Numbered from the stretch's first letter, positions 8,314 to 17,799 are shown. The stretch is DNA of 64,000 bases from Exiguobacterium algae (GCF_018617875.1 NZ_JACSKZ010000001.1:248001-312000), one strand, 5' to 3'. Translations and numbers: made by a program. Notes: generated by a model from the sequence alone, not told the origin.

Positions 8314-9060
8314 TTACTTTTTGTCAAATCCCCGTTTTGCCAGCAGTTCGAACAAGGATGGACAGATTGCGTACACATTCGCACCAAGGTTCATCCACCA
8401 CGGCGCATTGACTTCACGCTTTCGCTTCTTCAAAGCGTGAACCACCCGGTCCGCGAGACGCTTTGGGTCGAGCATGATTCGTTTGACACTCGCCGCATAC
8501 TTCCCGCTCTTGTCAGCCCGCTCAAAGAACGGCGTGGCAATCGGTCCCGGGTTTACGGTCAACACGTGGATCCCGTTTGGTTTCAACTCGAGTCGCAGCG
8601 CATTGGAAAACTGGAGAAATGCCGCTTTCGACCCTGCATAGACGGCAGACTTCGGAGTCGGGACTTTGGCGGCTTGTGAGCAGACGTTGATGATGGCCCC
8701 GCCCGGTTCCATCAGTCTAGCGCAATCACGGGACAGGATCATCGGTGCGACCGCATTCACATGCATCGTCTCCTCGATGACGTCCGTCGTTTGATCCGTG
8801 ACAAGATCAAACTCGGCGACCCCCGCATTGTTCACCCAGACGTCAAAATGCCCGTGCGTCCGGATCACGTCTTCGACGAGCGATGCGTACGTCTTGGTCA
8901 CATCCGCCACGAGCCATTCGCCGGACAACTCTGCGGCGAGCCGCTTTAACCGTTCCTCGTTCCGGCCAATCAATAACACGTTATACCCTCGTTCATAAAA
9001 AGAATGCGCCAATGCGGCACCGAATCCGCTTGACGCACCTGTGATGACTACTTTGTTCAC
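8314..9060 (-). CDS. Short-chain dehydrogenase/reductase
   Basis: A 248-residue classical SDR. The cofactor loop is TGASSGFG, the structural motif VNNAG, and the catalytic pair Y-x3-K lies in VYAGSKAAF with a serine in the preceding NVCSQ strand. The start is the GTG at 9060, eight bases after AAAGGAAG and overlapping the stop of the MBL-fold gene as GTGA. The C-terminal extension with a WWMNLGANVYAICP hydrophobic patch resembles membrane-associated YqjQ-type SDRs. The substrate is unknown. Confidence 0.8.
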   Translation of the reverse strand: MNKVVITGASSGFGAALAHSFYERGYNVLLIGRNEERLKRLAAELSGEWLVADVTKTYASLVEDVIRTHGHFDVWVNNAGVAEFDLVTDQTTDVIEETMHVNAVAPMILSRDCARLMEPGGAIINVCSQAAKVPTPKSAVYAGSKAAFLQFSNALRLELKPNGIHVLTVNPGPIATPFFERADKSGKYAASVKRIMLDPKRLADRVVHALKKRKREVNAPWWMNLGANVYAICPSLFELLAKRGFDKK

Positions 9061-10031
9061 TGTATCGCTTCCTTTTTCACATAGATCCATTTTTCGTCGA
9101 CCCGTTGCCGTTCGACGTCCCCACGTTCTTCGAGCAGACTGAGACGGGCGAAGACTTCACTAAAGACGAGCGGCATGCCGCGTCGCATTTTTCGACCGTA
9201 CAGCTTCATCGACCAGTCGAAGACGCTCAGTCCGTCCTCCCAATCCGTCAACAGCTGTTCGCTTCGCATATACCGTTGCTCGATCCGGTCCTCGATCAAG
9301 GACGCCGGATGGTGAATCGGTTCCCCGTGGCCACTGACGACGAGCTTCAATTCGATGGTCTGCAGTTTTTTGAGCGAATCGATATAGAGGATGACCGGTG
9401 AGGCAAATCCTTCATCATCATACGGTTGCTCGATGAGCGGGTTCGGCTCGACCGTATCGATCAAGTGGTCACCAGCAATCAATACCCCGCCCGGTCCGAT
9501 CAGGCCGAGTTGGTCGCTCGCATGACCCGGGAGGTGAATCGTACGCCACGCCCCGTCCGCTGTGATGGCCTGACCGTCCGTGAAGGTCATCGTCAAGGTC
9601 GTCGGTCCGATCCAACGAAGGGCCTCCCGATAGTCCGGCAACTTTTCGACGAGCGGTTCCGGCGCGCCAAATGAGAGCGCCAATTCATGTAAAAAGGCAT
9701 TGCCCCGCTTTAAAAAGTTAGGGGTTTGTTCTAAGTATCTGACGAGCTTCTCGTGCCCGTATACCGGGATCGAGGCATCGCGCAGTCGCCATGCTTGACC
9801 CGCATGATCGGCATGGTGATGCGTCAAAAATAAAAAGTCGATGTCTGTTAACGACAGTTCGAGCTCCTCGAGTTGGCGGTTCAGTGAAGTCCACGCCTCT
9901 TCCGTATCCGGTCCACAGTCCACCATGAAAAAACGGTTCATATGCTCGACGATATATACGTTCACGTTCCCGACCTCAAACGGTGTCGGAATGTCGAGCC
10001 TTGCCAGTTGGCTAGAAATCCAGTCCGCCAC
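9057..10031 (-). CDS. MBL-fold metallo-hydrolase
   Basis: A 324-residue metallo-beta-lactamase-fold protein. The metal motif HHHADH is in FLTHHHADHAGQ, followed by the later metal ligands in HLPGHASDQLG, AGDHLID and VVSGHGEP. The last 80 residues look like a small helical domain. It begins with GTG after GGGTGGTGAAG, and its stop overlaps the SDR start, so the two are cotranscribed. Such proteins include thioesterases, lactonases and glyoxalase II relatives; I cannot choose among them. Confidence 0.78.
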   Translation of the reverse strand: MADWISSQLARLDIPTPFEVGNVNVYIVEHMNRFFMVDCGPDTEEAWTSLNRQLEELELSLTDIDFLFLTHHHADHAGQAWRLRDASIPVYGHEKLVRYLEQTPNFLKRGNAFLHELALSFGAPEPLVEKLPDYREALRWIGPTTLTMTFTDGQAITADGAWRTIHLPGHASDQLGLIGPGGVLIAGDHLIDTVEPNPLIEQPYDDEGFASPVILYIDSLKKLQTIELKLVVSGHGEPIHHPASLIEDRIEQRYMRSEQLLTDWEDGLSVFDWSMKLYGRKMRRGMPLVFSEVFARLSLLEERGDVERQRVDEKWIYVKKEAIQ

Positions 10032-10100
10032 GTCTTCACCACCCTTTCTACCTATCTTTAATCATTATACCCGTCTGAAAGATTTGTTTTCAATGAAACA

Positions 10101-10130
10101 AAAAAAGAGGGGATTTCTCCCCTCAAAAAA
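10101..10130 (-). terminator. Rho-independent terminator of gapN
   Basis: GAGGGGA and TCCCCTC pair around a short loop. On the minus strand the stem is followed by seven T, three bases after the gapN stop. Confidence 0.8.
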
Positions 10131-10133
10131 TGA

Positions 10134-11570
10134 TTATAAGTTGATGACCGTCACTTTATCGCGTGTCATCGTTTCAAGGCTGCGCCCGATTCCCTGTACA
10201 CCAAGGCCGGACTGCTTCACGCCGATGAATGGGAAGTGGTCAGGACCACGTTCCGTACGTCCGTTCACCTGGACCGTACCGACTTCCAATTTATCCGCGA
10301 CCGTGAAGGCGTTGTTGATGTTTTGCGTGAAGACGCTCGCTTGAAGACCGAATTCCGATTCGTTCGTGAGTTCGATCATCTCGTCGACCGACTTCACACG
10401 GATGATCGGAAGGACCGGTCCGAAAGGCTCTTCCCAAGCGACGCGCATGTCACTTGTGACATGGTCGAGCAATGTCGGGTGAAGGAGGTTCCCTTCACGC
10501 TTGTTGCCGTGGACAACCGTCGCTTTTTTGTTGACCGCATCGTCGATCAAGCCCTGAACATAGTCAGCCGACTTTTGATCGATGAGCGGGACGATGAAGC
10601 TGTTTTCAGCCGGTGAGCCGACCGAGAGTTTTTCGACACGTGCTTTCAACAAGTCGACCAACTCGTCAGCTTGTTCTTCGAGGACGAAGACACGTTTGAT
10701 TGCCGTACAGCGTTGACCCGAGTACGAGAATGCCCCGTTGACGATCTGGTCAGCCGCCAGCTTCATGTCCGCATCTTCGAGCACGAGTGCCGGGTCTTTT
10801 CCGCCGAGCTCGAGCACGACCGGTACCATCGAGGCTTGTTGAGACAAGTGTTGACCTGTGCCTGTCCCGCCAGTGAACGTGATCATGTCGATGCCCGGGT
10901 GTGACGTCAAATAGTCACCGATGACCGAACCGCGACCTGTGACGAGGTTCAAAAGCCCAGCTGGTAGACCGGCATCTTGAAGTGCTTCGATCATTTTGAC
11001 ACCACTGATTGCGCCTTGTGTCGCCGGTTTAAAGACGACGGCATTCCCAGTGATGAGTGCCGGTGCGATCTTGGCAGCCGCCAAGTTTACCGGATAGTTG
11101 AATGGTGAGATCGCGAGTACGACACCGAGTGCCTCTTTCTTGATGATCGCCATCTTGTTTTTTGAGCCGCCAGGGAACGAATCCCCTTGCATGAACCCGC
11201 CGTTGAAGCGGATGCCTTCCTCAGCCGTGTAGCGGATGATTTCAGCGGTACGAACGACTTCTTTCTTCGCATCGTTCAAGTTCTTTCCGACTTCCTGCAT
11301 GATGATCTGACCAATCTCATCGACGCGTTCTTCAAGCTTTTCAGCCCATGCGTATAACAGTTCGGCACGCTTGTTGACCGGAAGCGCCGCCCATTCCTGT
11401 TGTGCACGTTTTGCGCCATGGATTGCCTCATCGACTTCGTCGCGTGACATTGCCTGGACACGACCGACCACTTCATCCGTGTATGGTGAAACGAGTTCAA
11501 TCGTTTCCTTCGATGAAGATTCCTGCCATTGTCCGTTAATTAAATATGGATATGTGTTCATACTCATCAT
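10134..11570 (-). CDS. gapN: NADP-dependent non-phosphorylating glyceraldehyde-3-phosphate dehydrogenase
   Basis: A 478-residue aldehyde dehydrogenase. The catalytic cysteine is C288 (YSGQRCTAIKR), the general base E254 (LELGGKD), and the oxyanion Asn N158 (ISPFNYP). The NGRTERGPDHFPFIG segment and the overall wording match GapN, which oxidises glyceraldehyde 3-phosphate straight to 3-phosphoglycerate and yields NADPH without ATP. The first of two adjacent ATG codons (11570) follows AGGAGG by nine bases; the longer frame to 11807 is upstream leader. It is a single gene with its own terminator. Confidence 0.85.
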   Translation of the reverse strand: MMSMNTYPYLINGQWQESSSKETIELVSPYTDEVVGRVQAMSRDEVDEAIHGAKRAQQEWAALPVNKRAELLYAWAEKLEERVDEIGQIIMQEVGKNLNDAKKEVVRTAEIIRYTAEEGIRFNGGFMQGDSFPGGSKNKMAIIKKEALGVVLAISPFNYPVNLAAAKIAPALITGNAVVFKPATQGAISGVKMIEALQDAGLPAGLLNLVTGRGSVIGDYLTSHPGIDMITFTGGTGTGQHLSQQASMVPVVLELGGKDPALVLEDADMKLAADQIVNGAFSYSGQRCTAIKRVFVLEEQADELVDLLKARVEKLSVGSPAENSFIVPLIDQKSADYVQGLIDDAVNKKATVVHGNKREGNLLHPTLLDHVTSDMRVAWEEPFGPVLPIIRVKSVDEMIELTNESEFGLQASVFTQNINNAFTVADKLEVGTVQVNGRTERGPDHFPFIGVKQSGLGVQGIGRSLETMTRDKVTVINL

Positions 11571-11792
11571 CTCTATCTGCCTCCTGAGTAAGCTGTAATA
11601 TCTCGTTGCCAACCCCATTGTATGCAAAATTGTTCGACCGGAACAACTATAAAGATTCAGTTTATGTAATGTAAACGGTTTCTCCAAAACTTTTTGTGAA
11701 TTCCGACCCGACTTTGACACTTTTATACTATAGATTTGTTCAAAGGAAACCGATAGTAAGGTAGAGAGTACGTGAATTAGGAGGGACAACCA

Positions 11793-12674
11793 TTGAGCAT
11801 GGACCATAACATCTTACTTGAAGCTGGGACGAATGAATTAGAGATCGTCATTTTCCAAGCCGGACCGTTCTTGTTCGGCATCAACGTCATGAAAGTGCGT
11901 GAGATCATCACGATGCTTCCACTGACACCACTCCCGGGTACACCCGAAGCCATCATGGGACTCATCGAGTTACGCGGCGAGGTCATGACCGTCATCGATT
12001 TACCGATGGTCATCAGCCATCCACGTGAAGTCGGAAGCGACGACCGTTTGATCGTCTGCGAGTTCAACGGTGAGAAATCGGTTCTCCGTGTCGACCAGGT
12101 GACGGAAATCAAACGCATCTCATGGGAACAAATCGATACGCCTTCAGACCTTGCGCGAGGTGTACAAGGAATCACGAACGGTGTCGTCAAAACTGGTGAC
12201 CAGATGATCATCCTCCTTGACTACGAGCGGATCGCCCTTGAGCTTTCCCGCAAAGACATCATGGCACGCGAGTCAGTCAAACGACTCGGTGCGCGGGAGC
12301 GTTCGAACAAAAACATTTGGATCGCGGAAGACTCGGAAATGTTGCGGACCCTCATCCTCGATACGTTGGATGATGCGGGGTACTTCAACACGACAATCTT
12401 CAACAACGGGAAAGAGGCACTCGAGGCGTTCGAGGCAGAAGGAGCAGAATGCGACCTTCTCATCACGGATATCGAGATGCCGCAAATGGATGGTCTCCAC
12501 TTGACGAAACGTCTCCGTGAGATGGACCGTTATGCCTCACTCCCGATCATCATCTTCTCTTCACTCATCTCGGATGACTTGAAGCACAAAGGGGAAGCCG
12601 TCGGGGCGAACGCTCAGATCACGAAACCAGAAATCGGGATCCTGATCGCGACGCTTGATGAATTCGTCGGTTAA
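11793..12674 (+). CDS. cheV: Chemotaxis coupling protein CheV (CheW-REC fusion)
   Basis: A 293-residue cytosolic protein linking chemoreceptors to CheA. Residues 14-150 form a CheW domain (FGINVMKVREII, IELRGEVMTVIDL) and 172-290 a receiver domain with acidic pocket E179/D180, phospho-acceptor D226 (LLITDIEMP) and the lysine in ITKPE. The TTG at 11793 is taken as start because AGGAGGG is seven bases upstream; an ATG two codons later would be too far. It lies opposite a lone Hpt gene across a shared terminator. Confidence 0.88.
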   Translation: MSMDHNILLEAGTNELEIVIFQAGPFLFGINVMKVREIITMLPLTPLPGTPEAIMGLIELRGEVMTVIDLPMVISHPREVGSDDRLIVCEFNGEKSVLRVDQVTEIKRISWEQIDTPSDLARGVQGITNGVVKTGDQMIILLDYERIALELSRKDIMARESVKRLGARERSNKNIWIAEDSEMLRTLILDTLDDAGYFNTTIFNNGKEALEAFEAEGAECDLLITDIEMPQMDGLHLTKRLREMDRYASLPIIIFSSLISDDLKHKGEAVGANAQITKPEIGILIATLDEFVG

Positions 12675-12676
12675 TC

Positions 12677-12716
12677 AAAAAAGAGGTTCCACGACTTGTG
12701 TCGCGGAACCTCTTTT
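12677..12716. terminator. Bidirectional rho-independent terminator
   Basis: AAAAGAGGTTCC pairs with GGAACCTCTTTT, and CGAC with GTCG further in. A and T runs on both sides serve the convergent cheV and hpt genes. Confidence 0.8.
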
Positions 12717-12719
12717 ACA

Positions 12720-13091
12720 TTACGTCAATTGTTCGAAGTGCGTATTCCATTCAATCAGGAACCGTTCCACCTGCGTCTCGATTTCAAGTAAGAGCGAATC
12801 CGCCCCGTCGAGTGCTTCCTTCTCCCCTGCCAACTCCAGTTCATGGAACAGGGTGGCCGTCTGTTCAAGCCCGACCGAGTAGGAGGCACCTTTTAACAAG
12901 TGGGCCAATTGCTCGACACGCTCGGCGTCGGTCTTGTCCACCGCCTCTTTCAGTTCAGGGTATTTTGCCTCGAACTGCTGAATATATGTTTGTGCGATTT
13001 TATTTAGAAACTCCATGTTCCCGTTTGCGATTTGATGGAGCTCCGCCAACTTTTCTTCGTTAAACAGAGCGTCTTCGGGCATTTTCGTCAA
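12720..13091 (-). CDS. Stand-alone histidine phosphotransfer (Hpt) protein
   Basis: A 123-residue, all-helical protein with the Hpt signature AHLLKGASYSVG; H64 is the phosphoryl acceptor. It would shuttle phosphate between a hybrid kinase and a receiver domain in the cytosol. I take the TTG at 13091 as start since AGGAGGG lies six bases before it; the ATG at 13082 is the alternative. Receiver proteins on either side (CheV, and the REC-PP2C protein at 14214) are possible partners, which is inference. Confidence 0.78.
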   Translation of the reverse strand: MTKMPEDALFNEEKLAELHQIANGNMEFLNKIAQTYIQQFEAKYPELKEAVDKTDAERVEQLAHLLKGASYSVGLEQTATLFHELELAGEKEALDGADSLLLEIETQVERFLIEWNTHFEQLT

Positions 13092-13180
13092 CCCAATCCC
13101 TCCTCAATCCACGATTCCAATCACGTTCCACCCAACTGTAACATGTTTTCGAGAGAAAACAAAAAAACTCCTGCTATGGA

Positions 13181-13209
13181 TTGCACTCTATGAATCGGCT
13201 ACCTATAAT
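13181..13209 (+). promoter_or_regulatory. Sigma-A promoter of corA
   Basis: TTGCAC and a perfect TATAAT are 17 bases apart, ending 29 bases before the ATG at 13239. Confidence 0.75.
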
Positions 13210-13238
13210 AAGATTGAGTTAAGGTAGGAGGAAGATGC

Positions 13239-14174
13239 ATGCTGACGATTTACCGTACTGACGCATCAGGCCGTGTGGACGAAATCGAAGACTTTGATAA
13301 AGGGAGTTGGATTCACCTCGTAAATCCGACAAAAGATGAGGCCGATCAAGTCATCGAGGCCTCCGGCATCCCGGAAGACTTCATTTATGACCCACTCGAT
13401 ATTGAAGAGAAACCGCGTTTTGAAAAAGATGATGAAGGGCTCTTGATGATCATCGACGTCCCGTATGTCGAAGAAGACGACACAGGACGCGCCTACAATA
13501 CGATCCCGCTCGGTATTATCGTGACGGGCCGCCATTTCATTACCGTCTGTTCCCGTGAACTGGACGTGTTGAATCTGTTCGTCAACGGGAAGGCGCGGCT
13601 GTTCCGCACGAATTACCGGAGCCGCTTCGTTTTTCAGATTTTACATCGCGTGAGTATGACGTACTTGCGCTTCTTGCGCCAGATTGACCGGCGCATGGAC
13701 GAGCTCGAGCAGGAATTACAACGCTCGATGCGAAACCAGGAAATCTTTCAGTTGATGAACCTGCAGAAATCCCTCGTCTACTTCATGACGTCCTTGAAGG
13801 CGAACGACAGCGTCCTCGACCGCATCGTCAAAACGCCAAGTTTAGAGAAACATGAAGAGGACGAGGAACTCCTCGAGGACGTATTCGTCGAACACCGACA
13901 GGCGATGGAAATGGCGTCGATTTACAACGACATCATCAGCATCAAGATGGAGGCATTCGGCTCGATCATCTCGAACAACGTCAACTTCGTCATGAAATTC
14001 CTGGCATCGATCACAATCGTCCTCAGTATCCCGACCATGATATCGGGGATATTCGGGATGAACGTCCAGGTGCCTTGGGAAGGGCAACCGTTCGGTTTCA
14101 TCATGGCCATCACCATGATGATCGGGTTCTCAGGACTCGCCTTTTATATTTTATGGCGGAAACGATACTTCTAG
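13239..14174 (+). CDS. CorA-family divalent cation transporter
   Basis: A 311-residue protein with a large soluble N-terminal domain, a long helix and two C-terminal membrane helices. The family selectivity motif GMN is at 273-275 (IFGMNVQVPW), just after the first helix. It would form a pentameric Mg2+ (or Co2+/Ni2+) channel. GGTAGGAGGAAG precedes the ATG; a second ATG four bases upstream is out of frame. It is transcribed alone between a strong promoter and a bidirectional terminator. Confidence 0.85.
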   Translation: MLTIYRTDASGRVDEIEDFDKGSWIHLVNPTKDEADQVIEASGIPEDFIYDPLDIEEKPRFEKDDEGLLMIIDVPYVEEDDTGRAYNTIPLGIIVTGRHFITVCSRELDVLNLFVNGKARLFRTNYRSRFVFQILHRVSMTYLRFLRQIDRRMDELEQELQRSMRNQEIFQLMNLQKSLVYFMTSLKANDSVLDRIVKTPSLEKHEEDEELLEDVFVEHRQAMEMASIYNDIISIKMEAFGSIISNNVNFVMKFLASITIVLSIPTMISGIFGMNVQVPWEGQPFGFIMAITMMIGFSGLAFYILWRKRYF

Positions 14175-14176
14175 AC

Positions 14177-14215
14177 AAAACGTCCTGGCGCAATGGATTG
14201 CGCCAGGACGTTTTT
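14177..14215. terminator. Bidirectional rho-independent terminator
   Basis: AAAACGTCCTGGCGCAA and its complement TTGCGCCAGGACGTTTT form a 17-bp perfect stem with a TGGA loop, between the convergent corA and REC-PP2C genes. Confidence 0.88.
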
Positions 14216-15326
14216 ATGTGATCTTGACCGTGACGAGACAAAGGTCGTCATCGATCTCAATTTTAGGTACGAGTTCTTCGGCCACATGTCGACTGTAGTC
14301 CAGGCCGTACGTGTCGATGTCTTTCTCGAGCCAACGAATCCCGTCGTCGATGTCTTTGCTGTAGCATTCCATCAAACCGTCCGTATACATATGGAGGGTC
14401 ATGTCAGGCGTGATCGCAATCTCTTTCGACTCATAATTCGGTTCTTCGAACATCCCGACCGGCACGCCTGTCGTCTCCAATCGACAGTTCCCGTCCGGTG
14501 ACGAGACGATGACCGGCGGATGACCGGCATTGACATACTCGATACGGCGCTTCGTCGTGTCGATATAACAGTACACGGCGGTGAAGTAGCTGTGCATGTC
14601 ATCTCCCGAGAACAAGAACGTCATCTGGCGGTTCAGCTCCGTCATGACGTCGACCGGATATTGAACGTTGCCGACGAGACCCGGAAGGATCGACCGGATC
14701 CCCATCGTGATAAGTGCCGACGAGACCCCGTGCCCCATGACGTCGAAGATGATGACCCCGTAGCGGTCCGGTGCGACCTGGAACCAGGCATACATATCCC
14801 CCGCCAGTTTTTTCGATGGCAAGTAAAGGGCGCGCAGATCGATCTCTTCATTGCTGATCGGTGGGGTGAGGGCACTTTGTTGAATCTTTTGCGCGAGGTC
14901 GAGGTCGTATTGAAGTCGCGCTTCATACATCTTCCGTTCATCGACCGCCGCCTTATAGCGAAGTGCGGAACGGATACGGGCGAGGAGCTCCGTCACTTTG
15001 ATCGGCTTCGTCGTATAGTCGGACGCCTCGGCGTCGAGCCCTTCGGCAATTTGTTTCTCTTCTGTACGACCGGATACCATGATGACCGGCAGTTCATCAT
15101 ATTCTGGCATCTGGCGAATCCGTTTGCACGTCTCGATTCCGGAGATCCCGGGCATCTCGACATCTAACAGGACGAGATCATACAGCGATGGGGCTTGTGG
15201 AGACATCAGCAAATCGAGCGCCTCTTCCCCGCTTGCGACCGATACCGTCTCATAGTCGTGCTTGTGCAGCAATTGCTCGAGAACGAGTGTATTGACCGGT
15301 TCGTCGTCTACAATCAAAATCGCCAT
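14214..15326 (-). CDS. Response regulator with PP2C-type (RsbU/SpoIIE-like) phosphatase output
   Basis: A 370-residue protein. Residues 1-125 are a receiver domain (VDDEP, phospho-acceptor D55 in LLDVEMPG, lysine in YTTKPIKV). A coiled linker around DERKMYEARLQYDLDLAQKIQQ leads to a PP2C phosphatase domain with the metal motifs LAGDMY, FDVMGHG, YTDGLM and DDDLCLV. Such proteins dephosphorylate an anti-sigma-factor antagonist when their receiver is phosphorylated. No STAS or RsbW gene is adjacent. The ATG has GAAGGAAGGG upstream. Confidence 0.85.
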   Translation of the reverse strand: MAILIVDDEPVNTLVLEQLLHKHDYETVSVASGEEALDLLMSPQAPSLYDLVLLDVEMPGISGIETCKRIRQMPEYDELPVIMVSGRTEEKQIAEGLDAEASDYTTKPIKVTELLARIRSALRYKAAVDERKMYEARLQYDLDLAQKIQQSALTPPISNEEIDLRALYLPSKKLAGDMYAWFQVAPDRYGVIIFDVMGHGVSSALITMGIRSILPGLVGNVQYPVDVMTELNRQMTFLFSGDDMHSYFTAVYCYIDTTKRRIEYVNAGHPPVIVSSPDGNCRLETTGVPVGMFEEPNYESKEIAITPDMTLHMYTDGLMECYSKDIDDGIRWLEKDIDTYGLDYSRHVAEELVPKIEIDDDLCLVTVKIT

Positions 15327-15415
15327 GGATATCCCTTCCTTCTCTACGTATTAACCTTTTAATATTGTATCATATGTTTTCAAAATCATAACGATTTCCC
15401 TCCAATCTCTCGTTG

Positions 15416-15445
15416 TTGAAGAGACCGGACAAAATTTGGCATACT
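15416..15445 (+). promoter_or_regulatory. Possible promoter of the small membrane protein gene
   Basis: TTGAAG and CATACT are 18 bases apart, 26 bases before the ATG. Confidence 0.4.
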
Positions 15446-15470
15446 AAGAAGGTAGAAAGAGGGGGATCAT

Positions 15471-15659
15471 ATGGCTTGGTTATTCGCCGTCAGCGGCTTG
15501 ATCATTTTGCTCGTCCTAGTCGCATCCATCGTCGTCATCCAAAAAGGATACGCCTATAAAGACAACAAAGATGATATCGTGCTCGATTATGATGAAATCA
15601 ACCGTCGCATCGAGTCCGAACAGGAAGAGAAGGACAAACCACAAGGGCCGCCAGTATAA
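15471..15659 (+). CDS. Small single-pass membrane protein
   Basis: A 62-residue protein. Residues 2-23 are one hydrophobic helix, followed by QKGYAYKD and a charged tail rich in D, E and K. GAAAGAGGGGG precedes the ATG. The KGYxYK motif after the helix resembles small Bacillus YtzI-like proteins; no function is known to me. Its stop codon lies in the loop of the terminator shared with topB. Confidence 0.65.
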   Translation: MAWLFAVSGLIILLVLVASIVVIQKGYAYKDNKDDIVLDYDEINRRIESEQEEKDKPQGPPV

Positions 15660-15677
15660 ATGGCGACCCTTGTTTTT
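15642..15677. terminator. Rho-independent terminator
   Basis: CAAGGG and GCCA pair with TGGC and CCCTTG around a loop holding the stop codon, followed by five T. It serves the small membrane protein and lies just beyond the topB stop. Confidence 0.7.
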
Positions 15678-17799
15678 ATTTGAACTCGAAGCGGAGCGTG
15701 CCTTTCTCCAAGTAGAGGGAGGCGTTGAACGTCTTCTCCCCTTTTTTGAACGTATGGACGTTCGACTGTCCGCCATTGATCATTTGCAGCAACTCGTCCT
15801 TGGCAAGTCCGACACCGAGCACTTGCTTTGAGACGGTGAAGCGACAGCCTTCCCGGAATCCGCTGCAGCCGATAAATTTCGGGTGTTCGACAAGCCCTTT
15901 CCCGCAGCTCGGGCAAACCCCGAATGACGCCTTAGGACGAGCCGTTTTTTTGCCGTATCGCTTCGGCTCGATCGTATACCCTTCCGGATTCGCCGCCTCG
16001 ACGCGCGACCTCGCCTCCTCGACGAGGTGGATCGACATCTTCTTCGCCTGCTCGATAAATTCGGCGGCAGAAGCGGACGCCTGGCCGATCTCATGGAGAC
16101 GCTTCTCCCACTTCGCCGTCATGACCGGAGAGGCGAGGATGCTGTCACCGAGGACGTCGATCAACAGTCTGCCCTTGTCGGTCGGGACGAGCTCTTTTTT
16201 CTGCAGTTGGACGTATCCGCGCTTTTTCAAGCCGTCGATAATGTTCGCCCGGGTCGCCTCGGTGCCGAGTCCTTCGACCTCTTTCATAATATGAATCAAC
16301 TCTTCGTCATCGAGCTGCTTCCCGGCGACTTTCATCGCCATGATGAGTGCCCCTTCGGTATACCGTTTCGGAGGCTCGGTCTGTTTGGATAAGACCTCGA
16401 CCTTCTTCTCTTTCACCGTATCGCCGACTGCGAGCGCCGGGAGCTCGACGTCTTTTGATTTCATCTCGACGACTTGACGATAGCCGGGGCTGACGACGAC
16501 CGTCCCTTTCGCCCGGTACAAATCATCCCCGTCCAACAGGTCGAGTGTCGTCTTCTCCAGCTTCGCCGCCGGGGCGAACGCCGCCAGGAAACGGCGATTG
16601 ATCAAATCGTACAGCTTGGCCTCGTCCCCGCCGAGACGTGTCACGTCCCCGCACGCCTCCGTCGGGATGATCGCGTAGTGGTCACTGACCTTCTTCGCGT
16701 TGACATAACGGCGATTTTTGGACGGGTCCTCGGTCAACACGTCCTTCAGTCCGGCATAGGCCGCCGACTTCAGCAGGCGCGCCTTCGTCTGCGGGAAGAG
16801 TGTCGCCTCGTCCGGCGTGACGAATCCGGAGTCGGTCCGGGGATAACTGATCCACCCTTTCGTATAGAGCTTTTGGGCGATGTCGAGCGTCTTTTTCGCA
16901 CCGAATCCAAACCGTTTGCCGGCCTCTGCCTGAAGACCGGACAAACTGAACCAAAACGGCGGCTGTTCGATCTTCTCTTCTTTGTCAATCGCCTTCACGG
17001 TCGCTGTCCCGGAGGCGCGTTTCACGACGGCGTCGGCCTCCTCACGTGACTTCAGCTTCGTCGTCTTGCCGAGCGTATATTTCGCCTTGAACGTGCCGCG
17101 TCCTTGTTGGAGCGTCGCCTCGACTTCGAAATACGGTTCGGGGACGAACTGCTTGATCTCGCGCTCCCGGTTGACGATCAAGGCAAGGGTCGGTGTCTGA
17201 ACGCGACCGAGCGAGAAGACGTCCTCGATACCGATCGTCTTTAACAGCGTCGTGTAGGCCCTTGAGGCGTTCATGCCGACGAGCCAGTCCGCACAGGCCC
17301 GGCTCATCGCCTCGTGGTAATAAGGAATCGTCTGCTCCCCGGGCAACAGTTGGGCGAAGCCGCGGTCGACCGCTTGCTCGGTCAAACTCGAGATCCAAAG
17401 TCGGGCCAACGGCTTTTTGTTACCGGCGAGACGTAGGATGAGACGGACGATCGCCTCCCCTTCCCGCTCGGCATCGGATGCGATGATGACATCGGTGATC
17501 GAGCGGTCATGGAGCCATTTTTTGATGGCATAGAACGGTTTCGACTTCCCTTTCGAGATTCGGTAGTCAAACCTCTCGGGGACGATTGGTAAGGCTTCAT
17601 ACTTCCATGATTTCCATTCCGGCCGGTAGTGTGAGGGCTCCTGGAGCTCGCATAAATGACCGACCGCCCAGACGACGATCGCCCCTTCCGGGAACCGGGT
17701 ACATGGAGCAATTTCAATTTCGTCTTTTTTCTTTTTAGATGGATACGGCGCAGCCAGCTTCTGAGCTTGTGATGGCTTTTCCGCGATAATTAGTCTCAT
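15676..17799 (-). CDS. topB: DNA topoisomerase III
   Basis: A 707-residue type IA topoisomerase that passes single strands to resolve recombination or replication intermediates. The Toprim domain is at the N-terminus (E7; SDAEREGE with D109 and E111), and the active-site tyrosine is Y319 (GWISYPRTDS). The C-terminus has a four-cysteine zinc-ribbon-like segment, CPSCGKG and GCSGFREGC. AAGGAG precedes the ATG. It marks the left border of the rhs island, which begins just upstream of it. Confidence 0.92.
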   Translation of the reverse strand: MRLIIAEKPSQAQKLAAPYPSKKKKDEIEIAPCTRFPEGAIVVWAVGHLCELQEPSHYRPEWKSWKYEALPIVPERFDYRISKGKSKPFYAIKKWLHDRSITDVIIASDAEREGEAIVRLILRLAGNKKPLARLWISSLTEQAVDRGFAQLLPGEQTIPYYHEAMSRACADWLVGMNASRAYTTLLKTIGIEDVFSLGRVQTPTLALIVNREREIKQFVPEPYFEVEATLQQGRGTFKAKYTLGKTTKLKSREEADAVVKRASGTATVKAIDKEEKIEQPPFWFSLSGLQAEAGKRFGFGAKKTLDIAQKLYTKGWISYPRTDSGFVTPDEATLFPQTKARLLKSAAYAGLKDVLTEDPSKNRRYVNAKKVSDHYAIIPTEACGDVTRLGGDEAKLYDLINRRFLAAFAPAAKLEKTTLDLLDGDDLYRAKGTVVVSPGYRQVVEMKSKDVELPALAVGDTVKEKKVEVLSKQTEPPKRYTEGALIMAMKVAGKQLDDEELIHIMKEVEGLGTEATRANIIDGLKKRGYVQLQKKELVPTDKGRLLIDVLGDSILASPVMTAKWEKRLHEIGQASASAAEFIEQAKKMSIHLVEEARSRVEAANPEGYTIEPKRYGKKTARPKASFGVCPSCGKGLVEHPKFIGCSGFREGCRFTVSKQVLGVGLAKDELLQMINGGQSNVHTFKKGEKTFNASLYLEKGTLRFEFK

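Noticed and set aside
11727..11756. Sigma-D (flagellar) promoter for cheV (ACCGATAG with a weak upstream TATA)
   Set aside because: Only six of eight bases fit the -10 and there is no convincing TAAA at the right distance; a TTGACA nearby has no matching -10 either.
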